Positions 24,569-36,084 of a DNA stretch of 64,000 nucleotides are shown here, piece after piece. Source of the stretch: Lagopus muta (lineage: Eukaryota; Chordata; Aves; Galliformes; Phasianidae); NCBI RefSeq assembly GCF_023343835.1, contig NC_064439.1, forward strand, positions 22,818,933 to 22,882,932, written 5' to 3'. The notes below the pieces were generated by a model, which saw only the letters and a program-made list of their open reading frames with translations, ran no database searches and had not been told where the DNA came from. Both the position numbers and the translations under genes were made by a program. The first letter of the stretch is position 1; each line of letters starts with the position of its first letter.

Positions 24569-24639
24569 AAAGTACTTCTCCAACTCGGAGACTGTATTCA
24601 GCCCAGCAGTATTGTTGTGTCCAGCCATTAGTCCTTTAC

Positions 24640-25904
24640 AATTATAAAAGTATGATTTTGAATTCCACCAAACTTAAACTTGGTAATGGAGGCATGGTGC
24701 ATGCCTAACATTGAAACAAGTAGGTTTATGTCCTTTTTAACAGTCACTCTATGTTTTAGAGTTTGGAATAACCCCTAATGAAAGAAAGCTCTAGAATGGG
24801 ATACCTTCATTTCCCGGTCATGATGCAGTGTTTCTAGATTTCATGTTACTGGCTAGTTAATGATTCTGACTCACTAAAATATTTTAGACACCTTTTTCCA
24901 GCACAGTGTCACTCTACAATATTATTGCTGCAGAATACTTTCTTTGAGGACATTTTCCCTGGATTAATTCAGCGTAATCTCCTAAAGCTAGTTTTCATGT
25001 GCAAAAATTTAACAGAAGATCTGGAAGAGTTTATTTTAGTAGATTATAGATCACTTAATGTATAAAACAGATGCCTCAGAAACATGAAATGGTATCAGAC
25101 TAAGCCATCAGTTCTTCATAAGATATTCCAATATGCATGTACTTACTGTAACTTCTCTTCTGCAGTTTTCTTTCTACAGTTGTCCAGTAAGTGTATTTTG
25201 CTCAAGCAGGAAACCGCAACATCTAAACTTCGTCTGAATTACTCTTCTAAATTAAAGAACAAAAACAAAACAAACAAAAAATTTAAAATCAGTTCATAAA
25301 CTTCTAACAGAAGTCTGAGGTCAGAAATAGTAGGAAGGAAAGAAAGAGCATAGATCAGTTGGTTCAGTGGCAAAACCACATCTCTGGAGAAGAGGGATAT
25401 CAGTGCTTTCTACAGAATATTTTATTATTCCTTACCTTTTCCTCACGTGCTTCTGGTTTACCCTTCCATGGGTATGTCTGACATGCTGCAGACTGGGCAA
25501 GTTAGAAGCTGGGTGTTGCAGAGAAGCAGAAGGAAATAGGTGCAGGGTGTCTGGGAGGTTCAACTTATCTCCTCCCCTTTTGCTTTCTCTTTTACAAAGC
25601 AGGATTGCTTCTGTGTTTCTTCTGTTTTGGGAAAACACTGTAGTTCCTTTTGGAAAGAAAGAATTCTAATCTAGGATGCCTTTATTAAAACACTTAAATT
25701 AAATTAAAACACTGTACTATCTTGAGCTATTATCCAGAAAACTGTGAAATTGCAAAATATGGAGTAATTTAATGAATATATTCACATTCTCAAACAAGTA
25801 GAAAACTGGGATGAGGAGAAAAGAAGGGAAATAATATACAAAATGATTTTTGGAAATGTGAATATTCTACATTATAGGCACTTCTGAAGAATCAGTCATG
25901 GAAT
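24640..25904. other. Intergenic DNA, nothing recognised
   Basis: AT-rich DNA with short ORFs only. No protein family, RNA gene or clear repeat was identified before the CR1 element that follows. Confidence 0.45.
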
Positions 25905-26318
25905 CAACAGAATCACAGAATGGCCAGGGTTGGAAGGGACCTCAAGGATCATGAATCTCCAACCCCCCTGCCACATGCAGGACCACCAACCTCCCCATTT
26001 AATACTGGACCAGGCTGCCCAGGGCCCCATCCAATCTGGCCTTGAACACCTCCAGGGACAGGGCATCCACAGCCTCTCTGGGCAGCCTGTTCCAGCACCT
26101 CACCACTCTCTCTGTGAAGAATTTCCACCTGACATCCAACCTAAATCTCCCCTCCCTCAACTTAAAACCATTTCCCCTTGTCCTGCAGTTATCTACCATT
26201 TCAAAGAGTTGATTCTCCTCATGTCTGTAGTCTCCCTTTAGGTATTGAAAGGCTGCAATGAGGTCACCCCGCAGCCTTCTTTTCTCCAGGCTGAACAAGC
26301 CCAGCTCCCTCAGCCGTC
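25905..26318 (-). mobile_element. CR1 LINE, 5'-truncated 3' end with ORF2 C-terminus
   Basis: The best preserved CR1 in the window. The plus strand begins at the 3' end ('AATCACAGAATGGCCAGG', then 'TTGGAAGGGACCTCAAGG'). The minus strand keeps a 99-codon open frame (25999-26298) with the C-terminal reverse-transcriptase-protein text of CR1: [61 protein letters not shown]1 is the dominant retroelement of bird genomes; this copy is 5' truncated and cannot move by itself. Low divergence of the reading frame suggests a relatively young insertion. Confidence 0.95.
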
Positions 26319-26579
26319 AAATTATCTCATTAATTATCTGTAATTGGTATTCCTATTATGGTCTTGAAGTGTCCTGGGGTTTTTAGCATGCAGAAGTGAA
26401 TCTGGACACCTGCGCTTTCTGTTGTGGTTACCTGAGTTGGGAGTGTGGTGCTTATGAATCTCCTTCAGTGCCCCTGCTAGCAAAGAATGGGTTCAGGGGA
26501 AGCAAATTTAAGAGAGCAAATGAAACATAAATCTAGTAGGATATTTAACCTTGTGAAACCAACGCATCAGTCTGGCTTG

Positions 26580-28195
26580 ATGGAAGTGGTTGAATTTTTG
26601 ATGACTTCCCAAAGTGTTTGTCAGAGATTTTGATGATATTTTGCTCTTCCTCTACTTCATCCTTGATAACAGTTGCTCACAAATGTATGTAATGCCAAGA
26701 AGTGATGACATGAATCATGCATAATCATGAAAAGGTTATTTCTCTCTAGTAAGAGAGAGCTTATAAAAGTCTAGTAAAGAGATATGATTAAATTTTTTAG
26801 GTGAATGTCTGCAACTATCTTGAAACTTATTCTCAAATTCCTTTATCAAGACAGAAGGCTAAGCTGCGTATGTTTTACTTTTCATGGGATTGTGTTCAGC
26901 CAATAATCAAAATGCATAAAATTGTTTGCCATAACTTGAGCTTGCCATAATTTGTTTCATTTTGAGTACTGATATGGTTTGAAAGATAATACAGATAAGT
27001 TGATTTTCACCTTGCAGTCACATGTTTATCTCATTTAAATCCACCAAATATACGTGAGCCATTTTTAATCTTCATGTTCTAGCACAGATTTTCCTTTTGA
27101 TTCCATAAATGCATTAATTTCATTTTGAAAATTATAAATCTTTTTAGCATTTCACTCTGACTTATCCACCTCACTTCAGAAAAGTACATGATGCCCTCAT
27201 TAATGAGCATCCATACTTTTAAGGAACTCCTGGAATCAGCACTGAATAATTCACCTGGGCTTTATGAAATTCACAGCTTTGATGATGATTTGCACAACAT
27301 TATCCATTTTTGAGGCTTTCACACAAAACTTTTGCTTTCACCAAAAACTTTTGGTGATAGTTCACGAAACATGAGCTGCTGGTGGCAGTTGCCTTGTCTT
27401 CCATTCATTTTATGTCTTTTTACCAACCGTTGCTGAGGTGCCATGTGTAGTTACACCACACAGTGACAGAGGTTAAAGAAAATTTCTGTAATGTACTTTT
27501 TACTGCTTTGTTCAAATCAAGAGATTTGGTTGTGTCTTTTAACAGCACCAAAGAAGAGATTTCTTCAGTGACATTATGTTTGTTATTATTATGTATTTCT
27601 AATGAAAATGGCAAGTTGATTCTGATCTGTAGCATCGGTACTTTCATCTATCAGCAAAGCATAAAATTTGAAATTAGCATCTTTGCTCCCCAGAGTTCCT
27701 TTGATAGCTTCCTATTTCCTCAAGTTGCCTGTCCATAGTCTGGTGAGGCAAACTGATTTTAGAAAAATCCATTTTTTTAATCGGTATTCTTCTGCAACAC
27801 TTTCCATGCATTGCTTAATGAACTCACCATCAGAATATTGCTTTGATTTTTTTGCAGTCAGATTTGCTATCACACAACTAACTTTTATAACAGTGCATTT
27901 AAGTTTTACCTTCTTTTAAAAAATTGTTAAGACGACACTGGTTTTCAGTTCTACTACTTTGTCCTTACAACACATTCCTTGATACTCATCACATTGGCAG
28001 CACATTTCAGCTTATAGTACCTTTTCAAATTGCAATCTTTGAAAGCTGACATAATTTCCTCGTACATTAAGCATAGTGTCATATTATTGGTCTTGACAAA
28101 AAAGTCCTTTGACCATTTTTGTTGAACACTCTTCTTTCACCCACAATTTTTCTTTTTCGGGGTTCTGTTTTCTTTTGAGAAGCCAGTATGTGAGT
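26580..28195 (-). pseudogene. Decayed hAT-superfamily transposase (Charlie / GTF2IRD2-FAM200 type)
   Basis: Read on the minus strand from about 28190 down, with several frameshifts and stops, the text follows a hAT transposase from end to end. There is a degenerate BED-finger-like start (RRVFNKKWSKD, TLCLMYEE, FKDCNLKRYYK); SDGEFIKQCMESVAEEY; then DFSKISLPHQTMDRQLEEIG; the catalytic-core text ANFKFYALLIDESTDATDQN and HNVTEEISSLVLLKDTT; NFIKPR, EFLKSMD and FSEVRWISQSEMLKRF; NNFMHFDYWL; and the C-terminal dimerisation region ITYICEQLLSRMK...KSKI...LTNTLGK near 26600-26690. This resembles the transposase-derived part of GTF2IRD2, FAM200 and related domesticated hAT genes. The conserved Cys/His of the finger are partly lost and no long ORF remains (75 codons at most), so it is a fossil. 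Terminal inverted repeats were not identified. Confidence 0.8.
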
Positions 28196-31144
28196 TGAAA
28201 TATTATTATGGTAATCACTTTGTTTTATTCACCGTAACACACACTTGGGGCAGGTGCAGGAGGTGAAGCTAGCACTGCCCTACACCTTCCCCACGTCTTT
28301 GTTTCAGCTGAGACAGCAGGTGGTTTGGTTGTTGCTGTGAGATGGGTGTGTTCCCAGGGCTGCCATGAAGGCCGTGGATGGCCGCAGGATGGGCTGCTTG
28401 TGACCCATGGGCTGAGGGTTCAATGTGCCTGGTATCAATCATCAACCATAGTTCTTGGTTTATCAGCCAGCAGACCTGATGTTTGGAGTGCCATTCACCC
28501 CACACTTACTTAGCTGCATGCTCTACCTGTGCTGGCAAGCAGACGGAGAGTGGTGATGATCTGTGTGATTGAGCTTTGTAGCATTTTTGTGTAGATACAC
28601 ACTGCTATGCCTTCAACTTGTGCAAATGTGGCCTAATTAGCCAGCTTCAGTGCTGGTAGCAGTACAGACAGGCAGCAAGGACCCTTGAGGGCTGGACCCC
28701 AGCATGTGTTCTCAGGCTGCCCTGAGGTGTGTGGCCAGCACTGAACAGCAGGGCCTACCTTGTGTGCCTGGGGATCAGAGGGCTGGAGGAAGCCAAGCTA
28801 TCAGGTGTGTTGAGAACAAACCTACCAAACTCTGACCGCTAGGATCCAAGCTATTCGATCTATTAGAAGTAGACATCTACCTCCACTCCTTCTGTATAGT
28901 GCCCATTTTCCTCGATCCTATTTATTATTATCTAACTTGAGTTTTCTGAGTAGGTCCCTCCTTTTCCTCCTTTTACTGAAGAGAAAAAAATAATCAGTCT
29001 CAATTTCTGTCGAACATTTCCTACATACTAAAAGACTCACTTTTATTGGTATCTTCCCACCAAGACGAAACAATTCTTAGTCTTCCCTGCCTGATCAAAT
29101 TTTCTAAACCAAATGATTTAGAATTCTCATTTATATTGTTTCTCAAAGTCTTACTTCATTTGGCTGTATATTTCAGGCACACCTGAAAAGAATGTTAAAT
29201 GGAATGTAGTTTTCTAACTGTCCTCGCTTGATGTTTAGAATAGTGACCTACAATAAGTGAATATACTTGTAATATTGGATATTTCTATATAAAACATGGA
29301 TGGGAACAAGCATAACAGACTTAATGGACTTGGAAAGTGCTTGAAAGACAGATTCAGAATTGAATATGACTTGAAAAATATCAAAAGTCAGCAAGGTGAA
29401 GTCAAAGAAGAGAGTGGAGTTGTAAGGAAGATACACAGATGACTCCCAACACAGTTCTGTTGTTTTCTCAGGTGAGCTTTTGTGTCGTCTTAGCAAAACA
29501 ACTTTATTCATTTCTTATGAAGAAGAAAAAAAGCAATACAGAAAGTAATTTTTAGAACTGCATATATCATGATGAAAATCTGTGTTGACATTACAAAATA
29601 ATGTAATAATTAATAATAATAATTAATAATAATAAATGTGATTTTATTTTTGGTCAGTGTGCTGTTGCACGAGGTGTGCTAGTTTAGAAGGCTTGCCCTA
29701 ATATCTCTGCATTAAGGTCTGTATGAATTTTCAGGCCCACTGTGACGAACAGCTTTGTTCTTTGCCCTGGAAAGCAGAGCATAGCCTGGAGAGATGTATG
29801 TGTGTTATCTTTTTAGGTGGAGCAGGATTTCCATCAACACGCTGGTGTTTGCATTGCATGTGTAACTGAACCCTGATGTAAACTTTGTCTTACACGGGAT
29901 CCTTAGATGTTTAATCTTTTGTTTGTCTTCCAGGCTCCTTCTCCATTGTTTATATACCACAGATTTTAATGAAAGAATGATCTTTTTTTATTATTATTAT
30001 TTGGGTTTTCTTCCTAATTGTCTTATAACAAGCACAGGAAAAATTCCCCTTTCCATTCCAAGGGTGCATCAGTTGTGTTCCTTATGATGTGATCCTTTTG
30101 TATCAATTGGCAAAGTGTTCAGAAACATTTGCTGCAGTTCTTTTCTCTCTAGAAAAGCTTTGCAGCCCCACAGAAATGAAGTGAGGGAGGAGGGCTTCTG
30201 CTCTGCAGGAACGTACCCACAGCAGACTTACTGAGAACAACCTGTTGAAGAAACATTTTTGCATAGCCTGTCATGGATTTAAAATTTTCAGCCTACAATA
30301 AAAATTGCAGCCTGCACTTGGATGTTTTTAATCATTGTGTATGAACAGCATTCTGCATTTTTTTTTCATTTTTGAATAGAGAATTCAATGACATTCTATT
30401 ATAGTGGCATTATAAAAAGAAGTTTGGTTTTCTGCAAAAATATTCTCATCACAGCCATTTACTTACATAGGAAGTAGGTGTTTTAAGTTAGGAAACCTCT
30501 TGTAGGAGGCAGAAGAATGAGTGCCCAGTTACACACTGTATTACCTCAAATGCAGAAGTCACCTGGGACGTGTCCAATTTCCACATCTGTCAGAACAAGT
30601 TAGTGTTTACTGGTATCATCTCCCTTTTCTTTCTCCTGCTCTCTGTCCCAAGCACTTGCCCAGAACCTCCTGCCATCTCCTGTGGGGAACCATTGCCATC
30701 CAACTCCCAGAAAGCTGTATGATACAGATGTGTCTATAGCAGTGTGGTGACAGATTTCCAAACAAATTATGCTGAAGAAAGGCCAGAGGAAATATGACCT
30801 TTCATTGCATTAAGGCAAAAAAGAAGAAAGAAAAGCTACAGAAAATAAATGTTAAAAAGTGCCTTTTAACCCACTATTACAAAGCAATAGCCTCTTCCTA
30901 TTCATGGTTCAGGTGATAATTACATACCTTGGCTTGGTTAAGGAATTGTAAGCACATACACAGTACTGTGCTTGTATTTTGTCTTCGTATTAGTGTAGCT
31001 GAAGAAATGAGTCCTCTGTTTTTGTCAAGGGAGTGGTTAATGAAAGTATGCAGACTATTAACATTAACATGAAGTCATTTCGTTATAACTGCTTGTGTCA
31101 TTTTTGCTGAGAGCTATCTTTGCTCCCCACCGTCTCCCTGTCCA
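28196..31144. other. Intergenic DNA with a small ATT-rich simple repeat
   Basis: No gene recognised. The first 650 bp are moderately GC-richer and may belong to the non-coding end of the hAT relic. A (TAA)n-type microsatellite occupies about 29599-29637. Remaining ORFs are short and featureless. Confidence 0.4.
29599..29637. repeat. (TAA)n-type microsatellite
   Basis: Interrupted TAATAATAAT units with two extra T, in intergenic DNA. Confidence 0.85.
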
Positions 31145-31650
31145 TGCTCACAGAGTCACTGCACAGTTGAGGCTGGAGGGTACCTATGCTCAGAGCCTGA
31201 TAGAAACTGTATCCAGTTGAGTTTCAAATATCTCCAAGGATGGAGAAGTATCGGAATTTGAAACATCTCCATAGCCTCCCTGGGCAGCTGGTTTATGTGT
31301 GTATACCTCGTCCTGTCACTGGGCACCACGGACAAGTGCCCGACTGTTGTCTTTGTGCTCCCACTGGATACTTATAAGCACTGATAATATCCTCTCTAGC
31401 TTTCTCTTCTCCAGAATGAACAGTCTCAGTTCTCTCCTCATCAGATGCTTCTTCTTAATCTTTGTGGCCTCTGCTGAATTGGCTCCAGGATGTCCATATT
31501 ACACTTGTACTGGGGAGCTCAGAATTGGGCCCAGCACTCCAGGTGTGAATCAACTGTGCTGGCTAGAAGGGAGGTGTCACCTCCTTTGATCTGCTGGCAG
31601 CACACTAGATAAGCAGCCCAGGATACCTTTAGCCTGCTAAATGGCTTGTG
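31145..31650 (-). mobile_element. Old CR1 LINE 3' region
   Basis: Diverged CR1 text in minus orientation: 'TCACAGAGTCACTGCACAG' (3' end), 'CATAGCCTCCCTGGGCAG', 'AGAATGAACAGTCTCAGTTC', then 'GGGCCCAGCACTCCAGGTG' and 'GCAGCCCAGGATACCTTTAG'. The order of these blocks is that of a CR1 3' terminus, and the many substitutions mark it as an older insertion than the one at 26 kb. Confidence 0.85.
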
Positions 31651-34600
31651 GAATATTAGCTTGTTGCCCTGTAGGAGAAGATTGATGCTTCAAAGCCAAA
31701 ACAATATGTCAGATCTGAGCATTCTTGTATTAGTAGTTGTGAAAACCCAAAGTAACATTCTATAATATTCTTACAAATCATCTTGAAGCTATGTAATACC
31801 TGAGTAAGAAAAGACAAAGTGCTACACACCACTTTGTGATTAGGTACAAAAGGCTAGAGCTGCTTTGGCTGCTGTTGCTGCTCCTGTAGTCTCCTTCTTC
31901 CCCTCTGAGCTCAGACCCATCACCCTACTTCTGCAAAGAAAGCCCTTCTTCATGCTCATCAGTGGACAAATGAACGTATGGTAAACATGGATTAGGGAAG
32001 TGCTTATAAAAATGCAGATTATTTTCTAAAATGTGGATCCTTTAGATAACCCCTTACAGCTTCTGTTAAAGGGTGAGCATTCTGTATGCTTCTCATTGCT
32101 AATCCTAATGATTTGCTTCCAAAGTAGTTGTTACTAAATTACTTTTTTTTAATTATCATTTTTATGTCTGAAGACTATTCTAATTCATAATTCCCCTTTT
32201 GCACAGCTGACGCTAACTGAAGCTTCCTAATAGCTGACCCTATGTAAATAATATGGAATTTTCCTGTAGGAGTCAGACACCTGCTAAAAAGATCTTTGGG
32301 AGAGAGATTGCTGGATTTGGAAAGGGGCTTGTGGCACCTTGTCTGTATAAAGAGTAAGATGTATTTCGTTTGCCCTGGAGAAGTAGAATTGTAATGTATA
32401 TATAGCCTATATGAGACAATACATTCTGTAGCTTTCAGAAATTATCTAAATATTGCTTGCTCTTCTACTCAATGAAAACCAGACTTTTTGGCAGCAAATA
32501 GAGAACCACTTCAAGTGCAAAGGAAATAAAATTTAATAAGAACACATTACTTCGAATAATATACATATGTACATTTTTGTACTATAACTGCCTTGCAGAT
32601 CAGTTTCTAAGATGGTAGATTAAAAGATGTTGCATTGAAAGAGTTAAAAGAATGATTTTAAACTTCAAATGTCTATTGCAATCTGACAAATTGCATCTAT
32701 TACTTCTCATGGAGACCTTCTCTTGTAAAAATCTACTCCAATGAATAACCCATACACGGTTGCTTTTGTTGTTGTTGTTGCTGCATTTTTTCTTTTCATT
32801 TAAAAAAAAATAAAAATGTATGGGAGACATTGTGGTCTTGATTCCTCGGTGTCCTTCCCTCCCATCATTATAGTGAAATGCACAGGCTTGCATACCGCAA
32901 TTTTTAAGCTGTCCGTTTGCTTTCTTGTAGCCATGAACAAGGAAAAAAAGTAAAAGTGAAAAACAAGACATATTCTTCAAGAAAATACCAATTAAAAAGC
33001 ACCCAAAGTCTGAAGATAAGCTGGCGTAAGCCTTTGCCATTTTTAGAGTGGTTACATTTCCTTTCAGTAAGGAAGGTCAGTTTTGTATTTTCAGATGCTT
33101 TGGTTTCCTGTTCTGTGCCTTCATATACATCTAGGAAAGAACAGACATGATAATGGTTGTCCACAATGCCTTCTTTATTTATTTTTATTAAAAAACACTG
33201 TTGCAAACATATACCAAAAGCAGCAGTTCTAAGCACAAAAGGAAAACAGTTCTTTAGCATGAATGAGGGTACATTTGGCTGAATTTTTACTGTGAACATT
33301 AAACGATCTCTAGTTTTGAAAGGTAAGACCAGTGGCAAAACATGTCTGAGCTACAAATAAATTATGCCATCAGTGCTGATACAGCACAGCACATTGCTGC
33401 TTTCTTGGTACAAATATTTTGAGTTCTTCATGTATTTTCAGCAGTAATGCACTCAGCACCTGCTAAAGAGTCACAGGAATGTGAATTGTCAGTGCTTACG
33501 TACAAGAACTGGTTAAACTTGCTCGATGGCTTTTGCAGCCATTTTATGATCTCTTTTGTATGTGTCATGGGTTGGCAATATGTGAAATGTTTGTTGTCCA
33601 GTTTGTCACTACTGATATCTAGTTTAGAATATGTGCAGGAGTGCATTTAATACAATCACTGAATATGCTGCTGCCACATAACTTCCTGTGACTCTCTCCC
33701 AGAAATAGAGCTTGGCAGTTTCCTCACAAACATATCTCATGTTTCCACTTCAGTTCTTGGGAGAAGGGGGCAAACCTGCAAAATAATGTTGCATGTAGCA
33801 ACTAATATCACTATAAAACCCAAAAGTGCCAATCCAGCTATTGGCCCAGGTCAGTTTTTTTTTTTTTTTAACAGTAATTAGATATTGAATCCCTTAGTTC
33901 AAACCAAGGGGAGTTTAAGTATTTAATTACTTTTCAGCAGCACTCTTGTATTTTAAGACCTGCAGCACAGTTAAACATCTTACAGTTAATTAGTGCTTAG
34001 AGGCATAGATGCATGTGTGTGTCTGAATGAAAAAGATGACAAAAGTGTAAGGAAAACTGTTAGGAAAAAGTGATTCCCAGAGCGTTCTGCCAACACTGTC
34101 ACTGGGATTTCTATAGCAAGAGACAGAACATCAGCTGACACTGCAGACATCAGGTTCATAGAGAGGATTTGGACCATTTTCAGGCTGAAAATCTAGGCAT
34201 TAAATTATGAAACCACATTTTTTACCTATTTTTCCATGATTTTAATTCTAGTAAAATTATGAAATGACAGCAGTCCCTGATAAGACTACTGAGAATATGA
34301 GCAAAATCATCACTTGCACAGGAGGAGACCTGTTCAGCTACCTTAACATCCATTATTTTGTTTTTTAAAAAGAGAAACCCGTTGTCAGCAGAATGAAGGA
34401 AAATCCTCTATCATTCTCCATGAATGTAGCTGGCTACTGTACAGATGCCTGCATATCAAGTCCAAGGAGCCCATCCATAGGCAATCACTGCTTAGCACTA
34501 CAGGAGTTTGGAATTACTTCCCCAGTTCCATTCTCTGTTTTGCGACGTTTTACTTTTTCCTAATGCTCAGTGCTGAGGCATCCTGCTGCAAAACCAAGTA

Positions 34601-35967
34601 TCGACTTTATTATCCTGATTTATTCACTAGTCAGAGTGCTTCTTTGCTGTAGATCAGGAATTGGAAAATTCACAAGAGCAGTTTTTCTAAGCGGAGTCAT
34701 TTACCCTTTATCATGTTCAGCAGCCCCCCCTGGTTTTGTTAGTGGAAATTTTGCTCCCATACTTCTTTTGTAAAATCTGGTTAAATGAAGAGAGTGAAAC
34801 GTGGCTATGCAAGTGAATTCTCTACAACTACAGAATACTGAGTTGAAATCTGAACTGTCACAAAATTCAGTTTGCCTTCACTTTGAACCCATTTAGAAGA
34901 GTGATGTATCAGTGAAAAAAGTTGAGATGGGAGACATAAAATTAAGAAAAAAATGTACTTTATGATTGCTATTTTTACACCTGATTTAAAAAATCTGATT
35001 GATACAAAAATGTCATCAGTAATTCATTATTTGCTTGTCACCAGTCAGCTTTCTTTTATAATCATGGTTACAAATACATAATTTAGATGCACAGTTGCAA
35101 TTGTAACCTGCACATTTCTAGTAATGTAAATACTGAACACTAATGTTGTCACATACTCAGCCAACTGCTTAGTATATTTGAAGAATATGTGCTTTTCTTT
35201 TCAACCATTAAGAAACTGAACAGATAGTAAAAACATGGAAAATGTGATAAAATAGGGTTGTTAACAAATAAAGTCTTGTGAGCTATTGTTAATTCGCAAG
35301 GAAGACAGCCAAAATTCAGAGTAGATTTATGGCAGCTATACAGCCATGACAAAAACTTTACAGTGCGTTCGCTATTCTTATGCCAAGAGGTACTACAAAG
35401 AAGGTGAACAAAACCAGGAGTACCAGCCAGAGTACTGCAGAACATTACTTCTTTTGCTCTAAATTATTAATTAAGACCCAAATTAAGACATCAGCTACTC
35501 AGATAACGAAGCACTGCCTGTTAGTATTTCTGTGACCATTGCAAGCAATCTTTGGTCATCAGTCAATTGAACAGTTTCAACACTGAAGAAAACCCCCAAC
35601 TTTTTTTGGAACATGGCTGACAGGTCTTTGTCTGAAGATTTAACCTGCTGACTGGGAATTGCTCAGAACTCAGTGCTGTGAAACCTCTTACAGCACTTGG
35701 GAATTTTCCTTTGAAATGGTGTTTGAAGATCTTAACTCTCTCTCTTCACACTTAGACAAAGGTGGCATGATAAAATTTCAGGCTAGAGTCGTGAAGGGGG
35801 GGGATTGTACACAGACCAGGGAAGGAATGATGTATCTTGCATTTTTTTGCTGCTTTCACCCTCTCACTGGAATCAACACCAGCCATCAATGTGTGAATTG
35901 TTCAGTCTCAGTCGCACACGGAAGTCCTTGTCTTTGAGCTACCACATGTGTGCATACAGGTTATAAC
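31651..35967. other. Region downstream of HEPACAM2, including its probable 3' UTR
   Basis: No protein-coding exon recognised. A short (TTG)n run lies at about 32766-32783. On the minus strand, AATAAA hexamers at 34606-34611 and 34619-34624 are candidate HEPACAM2 polyadenylation signals, which would give a 3' UTR of about 1.35 kb. This is a guess from hexamers only. Confidence 0.35.
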
Positions 35968-36084
35968 TTACTGTTGATGGTCCTGCTGCTGCGGATTGGG
36001 AATGTGCTGAATGACTTCATAAACTGTACTAAGTACGTCCTGGCCTGGCGCAATGTCAGAGCTGTGAACAGGCTGACTTGAAAC
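35968..36084 (-). CDS. HEPACAM2: HEPACAM2 coding exon 9 (C-terminal tail and stop)
   Basis: Acceptor TACTTTTAG|GTTTC, phase 0; 38 codons then TAA (35970-35968). Encodes VSSQPVHSSDIAPGQD, then VLSTVYEVIQHIPNPQQQD and HQQ-stop. TVYEVIQHIP is conserved with human. The last sense bases and stop form CA|GTAAGT, an excellent splice-donor match, so an alternative splice that removes the stop is possible. Confidence 0.9.
   Translation of the reverse strand, partial: VSSQPVHSSDIAPGQDVLSTVYEVIQHIPNPQQQDHQQ

Noticed and set aside
25930-26241. Plus-strand 103-codon ORF
   Set aside because: Antisense shadow of the CR1 ORF2 C-terminus on the minus strand.
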